A stretch of 64,000 bases of DNA. Origin: Botryotinia globosa (lineage: Eukaryota > Ascomycota > Leotiomycetes > Helotiales > Sclerotiniaceae). Within the stretch, counting starts at the first letter, position 1. Every line of letters starts with the position of its first letter. Below, in pieces: positions 39,225-53,368 of this stretch. The DNA is taken from assembly GCA_014898425.1 (NCBI GenBank), contig RCSZ01000027.1:124001-188000 (forward strand), in the 5' to 3' direction. A program made the position numbers and the translations under genes. The notes below the pieces were generated by a model. It saw nothing but the letters and a program-made list of their open reading frames with translations. It was not told the DNA's origin and made no database searches.

Positions 39225-41158
39225 AATTTATAAATTGGAAAATATAGCTAAATTATAAAGCTTAAATATTATTTATTAAGATATATATAGATTTTTATCA
39301 ATATATAATATGATAGTAAACATTTAATAAAGAACGAGAAATGAATAATATTCAATAAATTCGATAAATCTTATAATTCTTTATTATATTATATTAACTT
39401 TAATAATTAAACAAAATTATTATAAAGATATTCAGAAATAAAATATCAATGAAACTTATTACGAATTTTCACAAAATTAATATTAATTTAATATATTCAA
39501 AATATTATAAATTTTAAAAGCTTTAATACTTCAACAGATTGAAATTAAATATTTTATTTAATAAAACATTTTACAAATTATAATTTTAAGAAATCTTTTT
39601 TTAATAATATAAGATTATTTCAAATAAAAGATTTTGAATATTATATATATTTTTAAGTTTTTAAATAGAATTGTATTAAAGAAATTTATAAGACTGATTA
39701 TTGTTTTTTTTTAAAAATCATTAATATATAGATTTTTGATTTATAATTCTTTCATTGTTTTTATATAAATAGAAAATAATTATTTAATATAGCATTTTTG
39801 TATTGTAATATTACCTAATCTAAGATTTGATATACTCAAAATATAGCTTCTCAATTTCTTATATATAGCTTATGTCCTTATAGTTTTTAAAACTATCGAG
39901 TTTTAATTAGTTTCTAGATTTAGATTTAGTTATTGATTTATTTATATATTCCTTATTATTATAATATCTTGAATATTTTTAGTTTTTTTAATTACAAACT
40001 TTTTATAATTTATAATAAAGTTTGTTATTTTCTAGTAATTAATATTCTACTATATTTTTTGATATATATCAAATTTTTTGGTTTTTTTGATTTTCTTTAA
40101 AAAAATATAATCCTTATATAATCTATTTATTCGATATATGATCAAGTCTTTTTTTATATATATATTATTTTTTATAATATATTTATTAGAGTTTTAACTA
40201 CTAAGTTATTCCTATAAATAAACAATATTATCATTTTAATTTTAATTTATGAAAATCTCAAATTCTCTTATAATTAAAAATATTTGATTTTTTATTTAAA
40301 ATATCCGATTATCATTTTGTGAATCTCGATTTTTATTTATCTTGAGTAAATAAATTAAATAAGTTATTATTTTTATTAATTAATACAAATTCCTTTGAAA
40401 CGTTTAAGAATTCAAGAATCTATCTATAAATATTACTTTTCAAATAAATCTTTTTTTCTAAAATTATTAATAAATTGTATATCCTATTTTCTAATTTTTC
40501 TTGTTTTGAACAACCTTTTATTATTGAAAATCTTGAAAAACAACTTTTTTAACTTTCTTATTTATCGAAATCTCATATATATATAATTTAAATTATCAAA
40601 TTATTATTCTAAAGTTTTTAGATTTTTAGAATCTTTTATATTAAGATTTAAGACTTTAAAATATTCATTTTTAAATTTATATAGAAACTATATATAAATT
40701 TAACAATTTTATGAGACCTTCTATAGCTTTTCAATAAAAGTCTCTAAAATTGATTCATAAAACCTTATTATATTTTTATAATATATTCTTTTTCAAAAGA
40801 AATAGAAAATTTCTTATCAGTAAATGTTCAATAAAATACTTTTAAATTACAAGGATTCTTTATATTTATAAAAACTATATTCTTATATTCATTAAATCCT
40901 TTGAATTCTTTTCAAATATTTATATAGATATGAATTCAAACCTTATTAAATTATGAAAAAACTTTAATAATAATTATTAAAATGTTATTAAAAAGTTTAT
41001 AAAATTTTTAACTTTGTATATAATATTCATATAAATATAAAACTTGATATTTTGAAACTTCAAAAATCGATTTATAAAAACCCCCAAAAATTTAAATTTT
41101 AAGAATAAACTTAAAGAAATTTAAACTATATCTATATGTATACTTTCCATCAATTTCT
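39225..41158. other. AT-rich DNA without recognised gene
   Basis: About 1.9 kb between unit D2 and LINE copy 2. The open frame at 40395-40586 (+, 63 codons) is hydrophobic with a basic start and has no recognisable domain. I regard it as chance in AT-rich DNA. Confidence 0.5.
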
Positions 41159-41189
41159 TTGTAGCAGTAGTAGTAGTAATAGTATTTAT

Positions 41190-41345
41190 TAACGTCTAGC
41201 GAGCTAGCATAAGGCTGACCCTAGAAACCTCCCAAGGGACATAGGGATATACTAAGCTATAAACTTAAGGTGAAACTACAGAAAGCAGATCGTATATACA
41301 GAAGCTAGAAAGCCTATTTGAGTAACTCCTCCTCCGATTAACTTG
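41190..41345 (-). other. GC-retaining 3' end region of LINE copy 2
   Basis: This stretch (ACGTCTAGCGAGCTAGCATA, then GACCCTAGAAACCTCCCAAG) is much richer in G and C than the rest. The same place in LINE copy 1 (27650-27765) reads as the inverse with A/T substitutions. It appears to be a less mutated 3' untranslated region. Confidence 0.75.
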
Positions 41346-42749
41346 TATATTCTATCAATAGAGATATCAATAAATTAAAAAAATGATTTTTAATATAAAA
41401 AGATAATCCAAAATAAAAATGATCAGAAAATAGAATACTCAATTTAAATTATAAACTTTAATATATTTAATTAACTTTTCTTCCATTAATTGAAATAAAA
41501 TTAATAATATTTCAGAACATTAAAAAACTAAATATAATTCTTTAGAAATAAATAAATGTAATACTATAAGAGTATATATCTATAAAATATATTAACATCA
41601 AGAGAAACTTTTATTATATTTTTAATCATTATTTTAAATTAAATAAAAGAAAAACAGGATTCAATTGAAAAAAAAAGAAAAAGAAACAGAGAGAAAAAGG
41701 AAATTAGATATTTTTAATGAAAGTAAATATTAATATAAAATCAAATGATTTTAAAGAATTTGATTAATATTATTAGTTATGATATTAGAAATGAGAGATA
41801 ATTAAAATCTTTTGTTATTAATAAGGTTAGAAATAAAAATAATTATTTAAATTATTTTCTGAATTAAGCTAGTAATTTATAGTATAGTATTAAATATTTA
41901 GAAATTCTTTAATGATTATGGAAGTATTTTAAGTTAATATTTTGGTGTTAGAATTTCTTATAATATTATATGAAATCTTTGTATTTTATGTATATAGTTA
42001 GAATATAATATAGTATTTTTTTGATAGGTTCAATTTGAAAAGAAGTTTAATTATATAAATAAGATTTTATTTGTTATATATATTTAAAAGAGTAGATTTT
42101 TTTTTTATTAAAATTGCTTTGTTTGATTATAAAATTCTTTAATAATAATCTATATCTTATTAATAATAAATATTGAAATGGGGTTCAAATTCTAAATGGA
42201 TTTATAAGTTTCAAGATTAATAAATTTATTGATAATCTCATTTCCCTTAATATTTGTATATTTAGAGGATTAACAAATCTTGATATGAAAGATTTATATA
42301 ACATTTTGATAAGTATAAAAAATTTATTAGAAAAAATTGGATGTGTTGTTATATAAACATCAGATTATTAGTATACTATTAATATAAAGCTATAGGTATT
42401 GTTTATTAAATAAAGAGGTTTTTAAAATGTATTTAAGGTGTATATAGATTTTGATTATCTTTGAATTGAAAATGTATAAGATATTATTAATTAAATCTAA
42501 GTCAATAATAATTTACTTTTTGCTTTAATATATTATATATTTATATTTGATAAATCTCTTTTTATTCACAGTTTGTTTAAATGTATTTGAGAAGATTGAG
42601 ATTTTATTGGGAAGAAGATGAAATCATTATTTTTTAAAACTAATAATTATTATTTCCTTATGAATACTTTTTATTAGATTTATTTAATATTCTAAAAAGA
42701 AATATAAAAACTATAGTATAAAATATATAATATTAGAAAGGATTATTAT

Positions 42750-42982
42750 TAGTTCAAGAAGGATACAAAAGACATAGCACCCACATATAATACAGATTCT
42801 ATATATCTAATTATATTCTATCTAAAGAACTAATTAAATGGGAAAATAGTAGGCTTTATATAGGTGTTATAAAAAAAACTAATTTCTTTTGTATCTATTT
42901 AATTCGTTCAATATAATAGCCTTTATATTAGAATTATTTCCTTAAAATAAATTCCCTATAAATGAATTCCCTTATTTATATA
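42750..42982 (-). repeat. Copia element 3' LTR
   Basis: 233 bp, same length and order as 48342-48574. It holds an internal inverted repeat: GGATACAAAAGA near its left end and TTTCTTTTGTATC near 42880-42893. It shares TCTATATATCTAATTATATT and ATTATTTCCTTRAAATAAAT with the other LTR. Confidence 0.9.
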
Positions 42983-45499
42983 TTTGGAAAATTTTTTTAT
43001 AACTTTAATACAATAGTTTTTTATTAGGTAGAATTAATTCTTTTTTTATATTCTTTTTATCTATTTTATTATTTTGATATCAATTTTATTTATATTAATT
43101 AAATAAGTTAGAGTTTGGTATAGTTTTCTTTATGTTATTATATTAATTAAATTAATTAAATTGTTGATTTATACAATTTTAATAATCTTTTTTTATATAA
43201 AATTGGTATAGTATTATAATATCAATTATTAATCTTTTTTTATTAGTTGTATTCAATTTGGTAAATAAATTGTATAATGATTTCGAATTAATATATAAAA
43301 TTAATAAAATCTTTTTGTTAAAAATAATATTAATTATTAAAGTGATTGTTATCTTGATATTGAATTTCTAAATTAATTTGTATAATTTGAATATCAAAAT
43401 ATTGTGTACGATTTTTTTATATTTAATAAATAATCAAAAATAATATTAATATTGTTATATTTGTTTATTATAATAATTATATAGTTTATTTAAAATGAAT
43501 AATTTTTGTTGTTTATAAAAAAGATATTTATAAAGATAATGATTTTAAGTGAATTTAGATTGAATAATATATAATTCAATTCTTTAATAGAATTTTTTTA
43601 TTATTATTTGATATATTTGTTTAATATTGTAATATTGTGTTTGTTAGGTTGTATTATTTATATAATTATTGAAAAATCGAAAGATATTTTAGATTGATAT
43701 ATTATCGTAATAAATACTTTATAAACTTATCATATAATATATTGATTATATATAAAAATATATTTTTAGATTTTGTGATATATTCTATAAATATTTATAA
43801 ACTTTATAAAAACAAATTGTAAATTGTTATATTAATTCTTCTAATTAAAATAAATATTATTATTTTGAAATAGGAAAGTAATATTATTAAGTTTTAATAA
43901 ACAATTATGAGTTAGTTTTTTGAAATTTTTAATTATAAAACTAATTTGTTTGAATTATTTATTTTAATTTATATAAATATATTGTTTTTAATAATAAATA
44001 TATTGTTTGTTTATAATTCTATAAAATCAAATCTAATTTCCTTATCATTAGTATATAGAAGATAAAGATTATATATAGATTGTTATATCTTAAATTTCTT
44101 ATAATTATAAATATAATATATTTTGAATTAATAGTTTTTTATTTTTGGAATATTATATAATGATTTAATAATAAATAGTATTATATTAATAGATAGATTT
44201 ATTTTTTTGAAATATAGATATAGAATATATGATATAGATTTGATATGGATTGAGTATATGTTTGAGTAATATTCTAAAAATATATATTTGTATTGTTCTT
44301 TTGAGTATTTGTAATTAGTAAGATTAGAATGTATTAATATAATTATTGAATTATTAGTAATTGTATTAAAATAATTGTTTTATTGATATTATTATATATT
44401 TGAGTAATTAGTTTTGATTTGTAGAATTTAATATTTATTTTTTGGTTTTCGATTCTATTAATGAATTGTGATTTAAAAATATGTATTTTTAAAGGGATAT
44501 TTATTAATGATATAATTTCGAATGTATTTTTAATGATTAGTTTATTAATCTTTTTTTTTCTAAATTTTTTATGTATAATTAGTTTTTTGAGATTAATGAT
44601 AAAATAATTAGAATATTAATTTTATATAAAAATTTGAATTTGAAATATAATTATTTGTGGAAAAGATATTGGTATAAATATTTAATTATTTTTGAATAAA
44701 TCTAAAAGGGATTCTTTAGAATTTATAGTATATATGATTAATATATTAAAAATAAGTGATTGAATTTTATTAGATTTTGATAAAATTATTTTATATTTAT
44801 TGAAATGATTTGGAATATAATTGATTTAATTAATTTAATTAATTTGATTGATTTGATTAATTTGATTGATTTGATAATAAGGTTTAATTGATATAGATTT
44901 GAATTTTGTAGATTTATAAGATAAATTAAATATATATATTTTGTTATTTATATTGAGGAATGAAAAAAATCTTTTTTATTTTTTTAAAATAATATATTTT
45001 TTTTTTCAGATTAGTATATCGTTATTTGATAATAAATTATAAAATATAATGGTTGAAGATTTGTTGTATATATTTATAATATTTTGTATTTTTATAGAAT
45101 TATAAATCTTATAAATCTTTATTATAATTTTTGAAATTATTATTGTTTATTATAGAATAGTTGATATTGAAGGGTTATTTTTAATAAGATGAGGAAAAGT
45201 ATTCAAAACAAATAGGATAGATATTAATTCGTTTGATTTTGTAGTATTATTAATAGTTTTTATAATTATTTAGAATATAGAAGTTTTATTAATATTTAAA
45301 TTAAATTTTTTTTGTGAATAATTTTGTAAGATTTATATAATAATATATAAAATCTTTCAATAATATTAATCGAATAATAAACTTTTATAAAGATTATTTT
45401 TATTTGAATAGATATTGAATTAATATATTATTGAAATTCTCTTTTAATAAAATTGATATTTGTATTATAAATAATATATTCTGATGGATTAATATATAT

Positions 45500-45850
45500 A
45501 TTAATTCAATATTTATAAAGTTTATTTTATATATATTTTATAATTATATTATTTAATTATTGAGTAGTTTAAAAATGTATAGTTTTATTGATAATTTATA
45601 GAATAGTATTGTTATTGATATAGAAAATGTTAATAAATATTATATAATTAAATTCGAAATCTTTGTTGAATAGCAAAAACTTGAGTTTGTTTGGTGATTT
45701 GTTGTAGATTTGATAATGGTGATAAAACTTTATAAATTATTTAATTGTTTTAAAGTTTTTGTTATATTTGAAGTATTTAAATATTTTATTGAATTTATAA
45801 GTAAATGGGTATTCAAATCAATAGTAAATTTATTATAGTTTGATTCAGGT
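45500..45850 (-). pseudogene. Copia GAG-pre-integrase and integrase relic
   Basis: On the - strand the text reads FYHHYQIYNKSPNKLKF (about 45680-45730), then FEFNYIIFINIFYI, then IHFQTT near 45550-45580. This matches the fungal copia pattern H-x-x-C-x-x-C-Q-x-x-G-K-S-P-G-R-F-K-F, D-x-D-F-N-x-x-V-V-D-x-M-Y-I and T-R-F-Q-A-A. The zinc-binding Cys read as Tyr and the first catalytic Asp as Asn, all by G-to-A on the coding strand. Confidence 0.88.
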
Positions 45851-47332
45851 AAAATAATATTTTTTATTATTAATAGAATGATTGATTATATTTTAGATAT
45901 TGATATTTTATAATAAAAATGTATAGTTAAATCTTTGATATATAAAATAAATATTTTTGGGTGTGACAATAATATTTTCAAGGTTATTATATTTGAATTT
46001 GAGTTTATTTTTATTTATTAAATAAAATAAAATAGAATATTAGTTTTTATTATATTTTATTTTATATTTTCAAATGGAAGTTTTATATAGAATAAATCGA
46101 TAAAGAAAATCATTTTAATATTAAATTGAATTATTATTTAATTAATAATAGTTTTAATATATTAAATATTTTTAATCTTTTTTTATATTAGATATTATTT
46201 ATATTCAATAATTGATTTTTTGATTGTTTTTATATTAATTATAATATTGAAGAATTTGTTATTATTATATTATTTAATATTTATAGTAAATGTTTTAATT
46301 GTTAATATATAAGTATTTGTAGTATTATTAAGAGTAATTATTATTAATAGATTATTATAAGTATTTATTAATATAAAAAATGTTTTGGAGATCTTTTTAG
46401 AATTGTTTATATTAATAAAATATTAATAAAGAGAATAGTTATTATTATTATTTTTTTGATTATTTTTTTATTTAAAATCAGTTAGAAATTGATTATATTA
46501 TTTTATAAAGTTTTTATTATTAAATTTGTTGTATTTGGTATAGTAATTTATTTTAGATGAATTTTCTTTTATAGATATATTTGTAATATTTATAATTTTC
46601 TTTTTTAGAATTAGAGAAGTAATAATTATTTTTGTTTTTGTTAAATAATATAAAAAAGGATTATTTATTAGTGTATTTATTGTAAAGGTTTTAAAAAGAA
46701 AAATTCGAAAATTTATTATTATAAAAATATCGATTTATAAGAAATATTTTAATTATAGTTTGTTTTAGAAATGTTTTTCAATAAAAATTAATTAATTATT
46801 TAATTTAATTGATTAAATTTGAAATATTTGAGTGAAGTTTGTATATTGTAAAATATTATTTCAAAATGTTATTATATGTAGATAAGATTTTGATATAGTA
46901 TAATTGAGAGTTGTATATAGTTGGAGAAATTATATATTAAAGGAAGTATAAGTTTGTAATTATTATATTGAATATTTCTTGAAGATTTATATTAGGATTT
47001 CTTTTAATATAGGTTTTGAAAGAGATATTATTTTATTTGAGGAATATATTCTATTGATATTTAGGTCTTTTGAAATTGTTGATTATTATAGTATATAATT
47101 TTTGAAATGTGTTAGAAAATTGGTTTAGATTTGTTTGATAGTATTTTCTAATTGTATTTGAAAGTATAATTGAAAAGATTGTTATTATTATTTCAGATAG
47201 TATGAATATTTTGTAATAATGTTTTTCAAATATAATAATTTTTAGATTAAAAGAATTATCAATATTTTATATTTATTATTATTTTTGTAGATCTTTGAAA
47301 GGTTAATGAATTAATGGTTTTGATTGTATTGA

Positions 47333-47598
47333 TTAATGTTATAATTGTTTTTGTAGTTGGTGTGATTGGAATTATTATTATTTTTGTTGTCTTTATTATT
47401 ATTATCATTATTATTTTTATTTCTATTATTATTTTGATTGTTATTATTGAAATTATTTGAGTTGTTATTATTATTATTAAATGATTTTTTGCGAGTATTT
47501 AGATTTTTTATAATTTTGTTAGATTTTGGTAAAGTTATATAATTATTTAAATTGTTATTTGAAAGTTTAATAGAAGTATTAGTAATATATTTGTTTTA
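47333..47598 (-). pseudogene. Asn-rich Gag-like C-terminal relic
   Basis: A - strand frame of about 88 codons between stops contains LPKSNKIIKNLNTRKKSFN followed by a run dominated by Asn with Gln, Lys, Asp and Arg. It lies upstream of the pre-integrase relic in the copia element, where Gag belongs. A zinc knuckle was not recognised. The Asn enrichment may come from Asp/Ser codons mutated G-to-A. A similar N-rich stretch is at 58.6-58.75 kb in copia element Y. Confidence 0.6.
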
Positions 47599-48341
47599 AA
47601 GTTTTAGATTGAGTTTAATAAGGAGATTAGTTTATATATTGAATACAAATGGTTATTTTTTGATTTAATATTTTCTAAGTTGTTTTATAATCCAATCATA
47701 ATATCTTTTATATAAAAAATTTCCAAAAGAGTAATTTCGATCTTTATATTAAAATCAATGTATATTTTATGATATTATAAAACCTTGCAAAAACTATATA
47801 GTATTAATTTTTCAATATCCCTAAAAAAATATCATCAAATAAAATCGAAATTATATACAACTATCTTCTAAAGAAATACATTAATAATTTTTGTATTCGA
47901 ATATATAATTGTTTTATAAAGAAAATAATTATCAAAATTATTATCAAAATAATATTTGATTATAATTTTGAATATAAATCTTTGAAAAAATTATTTAATT
48001 ATAAAAAAGTTTTTTAAAAAGAAATAATTTTAGAGTTTTTTTTGAATTTTATATCTCTTGAATTTTTTTTCTTCTGAACTATATCTTTCTCTATGGAAAT
48101 GAAAAAAGGGACATTTGTTATATTATTATAATCAAGTATAAACTTTTAAAATAGATTTATATTAATAGTGTTATAAAAGACTTCTATAATCTAAGAAATA
48201 AATTATTCAAATTTAAATTATTCGAATTGTTTGTTGGCTTTTTTAAAGTTAATACTATATATAGTGAAAATGAAAAAATAAAAGTAAGAAAAAAGGGCTT
48301 TTGAATAATTAGTTTAAATTTATAATATTATTAATTAATAT

Positions 48342-48574
48342 TGATTCGAAAAGAATACAAAAGATGTAGTATTTATATATAATACAAATCCTATATATCT
48401 AATTATATTCTATCTAAAAAGCTAATTAAATAAAAAAGTAATAGGTTTTATATAGACACTATTAAAAAAACTAATTTCTTTTGTATCCGCTTAATCCCTT
48501 TAATATAATAGCCTTTGTATTAGGATTATTTCCTTGAAATAAATTCCCTATAGGTAAATTCCCTTGTTTATATA
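48342..48574 (-). repeat. Copia element 5' LTR
   Basis: 233 bp and colinear with 42750-42982. It is followed outside by ATTAT, the same five bases that precede the other LTR. No primer-binding site was recognised at its inner edge. Confidence 0.9.
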
Positions 48575-49079
48575 ATTATCTCTAAACATTAAATTTTGGT
48601 TTTAAATTTTTATTATTAATCAATATTTTTATCCTTAATAATAAAAAGAAATATAATTTAATAAATTATAGAATAAAAGATATCTATTAATTGAATATAT
48701 AAAATAAAATAAAACTTAGTTTTATTTAGTATTATATTTATAAATAGAATATCTTTATTTTTAAAGAAAATAGTTATTAGAATAATCTTTTAAATTGGAA
48801 ATATATTTTTAAATATTAGAATAAATATTTGTTTTAATAGATTGATATATTAGTTTATTCGAAAGGAGATGGTAAGGTTATGAATAATATATTGAACATA
48901 AAATGGTTTCATTTTATTATCAAACTATATTTTAATTCTATATATAAGAAAAGAAATGATATAGGTAATAATAGTTTTATATAGAATTAAGGTTGAAGGG
49001 TTATTAATTATTTTTATAAAACTACGAATATAATATATTATTATTCAAGCTTTAAAAATTCCTATAGCAATATATCTTT

Positions 49080-49925
49080 TAAAAAAGAGTTTTCTATTGA
49101 ATTGAATTTCGAATTATTTTAAAATAAATTATATTTAATTTTCAATTATAATAATTAATATAATAATAAGCTTTTTATTAATAATATAAAGGAAAGTGTA
49201 ATCTCTTTTCTTTTTAATAAAATGAATTATTTTGAGTTTCTTAGGGACAAAAGTAATTTTACTAATATTATTTTATTCAAAGATTTTCTTTATATTATTT
49301 ATTAAAATAAAAATATTGAAATTTAGGAACTAAAAAATTTGAAGTAAACAAAAGTTATTAATATATTCGAAATATAATTTTATATTTTGTAATATAAGTT
49401 CAATCAGATATAATATATATAAAACTGAAAAAAAGGAAAAGTTTTGAAATATTCTATATTCAATCTTATGATTAAAGATAACTGAATTTTTTAAATAAAT
49501 TCAAATATATCAATTAATAAGAAAGGATTCGATTAGTTTCAGGAAGGTTAAGGATTAATTTTATTTAATTATTTTTTTCAATGGTTTTCATTTTAGAAAT
49601 ATATTAAAGATATTTTCAATATTTATAATGATTATAATAATTTTTAGTTTTTAAGAAAAGGTAGTTTTTTATTGTATATAAAGCAAATAATTAGATTTAT
49701 AATAATTCTTTTAAAAAGGGGTTTTTTGTATTAAAAGCTAAAAACATTATTAGTTAGTATGGTTTATATTAAATAATAGGTTATAATTCTTTTTAAATCT
49801 TTTGAAATATAGGAAATAAATGTAATTGGTTATTAAAAGCAAATAAAGGATTTTTTTTTTGATTTTGAAGAGTATAATTATTTTAATAAATTTTTTAATT
49901 TGTAGGAAGATATTGAATATTAGGT
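49080..49925 (-). pseudogene. LINE reverse transcriptase relic (copy 2)
   Basis: The counterpart of 25010-25840 on the - strand. The polymerase box at 49354-49365 again reads Y-I-N-N in place of Y-x-D-D. Compared with copy 1, this copy has lost G on its coding strand but keeps more C, so the two copies complement each other and the block K-x-T-K-I-I-x-L-F-K...P-I-T-F-I-S becomes readable. There are many stops. Confidence 0.8.
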
Positions 49926-52900
49926 ATTAATTGTAGAGTTTATATAAAGTATTATTAATTATTAATTAACAAATCTTAAGTATTTATATTGTAATGTAAT
50001 CAATATTTAATAAGGTATTAGAGATTTCAATGATATTGTATTTAATCTTTTTTATTGAGATAGATTGGGATTATTCTAGAATATTCGATTCATTTCAATT
50101 TTTAAGAGAATTATATTCAAGATTATTGAAAGTATTGAAATGATTAAGAATCTTTTTATATAGAGTTTTAATCTTTTCTATAATATTTTTAATCAGGTTT
50201 TTATTAATATATAATAAGAATAACTTTAGATTAAACTTTAGTTTGTATTAGTTAATAATTTTATAAAGCTTTTTGTTGTTTTTGATTTCATTTATAATAT
50301 TTTTTTAATATTTGTATTTTATTCATTGGATTATGTTATAAAAATTTCAAATTATTTGAGGGATATTTTTATTTAAAATATTATATTCACAAAAATGATT
50401 TTGATATATTTTTTTATATTTAAACATTGATTATAATATAGCTTTATCATTTTCTCTATTAGGTTTATTGATTGTATAAATAGTGATATTTATTATTATA
50501 ATAAAATTAGCTATATATATATCTTGATTGCTATTTTATTTATAAAAGAAAGGGGATTAGGAAAGCAGGTTATGCCGATATATATTAAATCAAAGAGTTT
50601 TCCTAGCTTTATTTTTAGAATTCTATAATGGTATTGTTTTAATAGGGTTATATTATATTCTAGGATAATAGTGATTTGTATTTTGTAATTTGAGTTATTA
50701 TGTATAATTTCTTTAATAGTAATATTAATAAAAAAAATCTTTGAGAAGGTGAGATCAATAATATGGTTAGTTTTGTATATAGGCTTGTTAAAAACATTAA
50801 TAAAGTTTATACTATTATTATTAAATTAATATATTAAATTCGAGTCTTTATACTTGAATTATATTTTTGGTTTGAATATATAATACTAGATATTAAATTT
50901 GCTTTTTATTAAATATTGAAATAATAAAATAAAATAAAATATATAATCCATTATCTCATTATTACTTCATTAAGAATATAAATTAAATATAACATTCCTA
51001 TTCATATTAATCTAAAAAAGGTTTTTATTATATATAGGATAATATTGTTATATATATAGACCAGCGTTTATATATATATATATATATATATTATAATCTA
51101 AAAATAATCTGATTTTTCAGGATTTTAAAAATCCTAGGAATCTATTAGAATATAATAATTATAATTTGAATAATTTTATATTTATATATTAATAGTTATC
51201 CAAAGTTTCTGAATATGAATAATATCAATTCATTAAATATTAAAAATAATAAGAATTGCTATGTATACAAAAATGCTTTTACTAATATTGATTTAATAGA
51301 TCTAGAAATTACATTATCAGATTCATTAATTGCAAATTCTATTACAAAATCTATCATATTATATTGATATTAACTAAATATATTTTTGGAATTGAATATA
51401 TTAAATTCATTGAGGTTTTATATATAATAAAGAATATTCTTATTCTTTCCTTTGTTTATTTTTGAATACAATCTAAAAGCTCTTATTTAAAGAAAAATAG
51501 ATATCTAAATTACAATTATAAAAACTTATATTTGATTTCAAACTAGAGTTTGATTAATAATAGAGATAAATCTAGTCTATTTATATTGAATAATAATAAT
51601 ACTATATTTAAATTTATTAATAGATTCTATAATTACAAAAACATTAGGTATGTCTGTTTTGAGAATTTCAATAAATATATTAGCTATTTTATACTAAATC
51701 TTTTCTATTTTTCAAATAGTTTTGAATTCATTTTTAATAAAGAATATTATAATATCATTCTTGTATTAAGGGGTAACAAAGTATTTGTTATATTTAATTT
51801 TGAATAAATTATAATAATTGATATATTTGAATAATGCTGTATAATTAGTATCTATTAATTTCTTATATACATTTATTCAATAACCATAATAGATGTAGAA
51901 AAAAAGTTGGATATACCTATAAAAAAAAATTCTTAGCAACCTGGATTATATCTAATTATAATATATTTTTGCTCAATTAATCTAAAAGAACCATTAATAT
52001 TGAAAAAAATAAAAAATAGATTATTTTGATAAATAAATAATCCAAATAATTTTGTCAAAGTATTGATTAATTTTATAATTAAAGGATTTGATAATAACTA
52101 AATATTTTTTCATTTATATAAAAGCTTTATTGAAGATTAAAGCTTTGTCTATTATAATTACTCTATTATTTAGATTTATAAAGAAAATAGGGATTTCTGT
52201 GATTATATAGTTATATTAGATTTTTGGAATAATTAGGGATATAGTATTTAATATTTGTAATATTTTTTTTAATTATATTTATTATAAAATAGATCGCAAA
52301 TATTATTAAATATAGAAATAATAATCCAGCCTATAATAATAAACGAGACTATTAGAATATTAATCAAAAAGAAATCTTAAATGATTTTTATAAATCATTA
52401 TTAAAAAATAAAGATAAAGAATTGATTGAATAAGGCTAAAGACTTGTATTTAATAAGTAATCTTTGATTCTAATATTGAATATAATTCGAAATAGAATTT
52501 CTTTCTGATATAAAACTATAAAAGATTTTTTCGAATTATATGTTTTTAGATTTAACAAATATATTGTTTTTAATATTATTTATACTATCAGATTTGATTA
52601 CTTTTATAAAAATCTTAAAACCAATAATAAATATAATATAAACAAAAAATTAAATATAAATATCAAAAAATATAAAAAGAATAATAATATTGATAAAAAT
52701 AATAATAATTATAAAATTAATTATAAAACCAATGAATTCCTTTACAAAAACTATATTAGATATATTTATATAAAATATTATAAAGGTATTGAATAATATT
52801 GTAAAGTTTATAATAATTATATATTTCCTTTTTATATTGTATTCAAAAATATCAAATTGTTTTTTAATAATATTTAATATATTCGAAATGATATTTTAAT

Positions 52901-53205
52901 TATAATAATCGATTTCAAAAGAAAGAAATATTTGAATATTCATTTTATTTCTTTTTTTTTAATTATATAGAATTGATTGAAATTGAATAGAAATTATAAA
53001 TCTAATAAATACATAAATTTAAGATTTAATAATTGTAAAAAATAATTTGAAATTATAAATCTGTTATTTAATAACATTATTACAAAAATAATTATTAAAT
53101 CAAATAAAAGGGTTTATAGAAAATGTAAAGAGTTAATTCTATATAATAAAATCGAAAATATAAAGATATCTCGATTTTGGGATGTTATATTGATCTGAAA
53201 TAAAA

Positions 53206-53368
53206 TGATTGATATTATTATAGGGATGATAAAGACAATAAAATATTATAGTTTATACTATTATAATATTATTTGAGATTCTAAAAGCTAGAACTATAAT
53301 ATATTTTTATTATAATATTAAGATATTAATATAAATACTAGTCTATTTATATAGTTTCTATTCTATTA
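53206..53368 (-). repeat. Copia element X 3' LTR
   Basis: 163 bp, matching 53945-54108 and 61244-61408. It starts TGATTGATATTATTATAGGG (TGTTAGTATCATCATGAGG in the better copy), contains ATTATTTGAGATTCTAAAAG, and ends TTCTATTA for ancestral TCCCGACA. It lies a few bases from the 5' end of LINE copy 2. Confidence 0.82.

Larger units (their letters stand above)
42750..48574 (-). mobile_element. Ty1/copia retrotransposon, complete but RIP-degraded
   Basis: A 5,825-bp element with LTRs of 233 bp each (42750-42982 and 48342-48574), flanked by a perfect 5-bp duplication ATTAT (42745-42749 and 48575-48579). LINE copy 1 provides the empty site near 26350. Coding strand is -: an Asn-rich Gag-like tail near 47.3-47.6 kb, GAG-pre-integrase and integrase relics at 45.5-45.85 kb, then presumably RT and RNase H towards 43 kb, which is the copia order. 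LTR ends fit ancestral TG...CA altered to TA...TA. Confidence 0.92.
41160..53198 (-). mobile_element. Tad1-like LINE, copy 2, RIP-degraded, interrupted by copia
   Basis: Inverted partner of 20905-27803. It consists of 41160-42749 and 48575-53198, about 6.2 kb in total, with a copia element between. Its 3' end is at the low coordinate, with a (GTA)n run on + (41160-41184) and a GC-retaining 3' flank (41190-41345). Its 5' end is near 53198, where ATATCTCGATTTTGGGATGT mirrors the 5' end of copy 1. Homology with copy 1 is continuous across the copia insertion (42749 and 48575 both map near 26350) and across 52762, where copy 1 has its own insert. Confidence 0.85.

Noticed and set aside
40395..40586. 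63-codon frame with basic start and hydrophobic stretch
   Set aside because: Composition and length are those of chance frames in AT-rich DNA; no neighbour or motif supports it.
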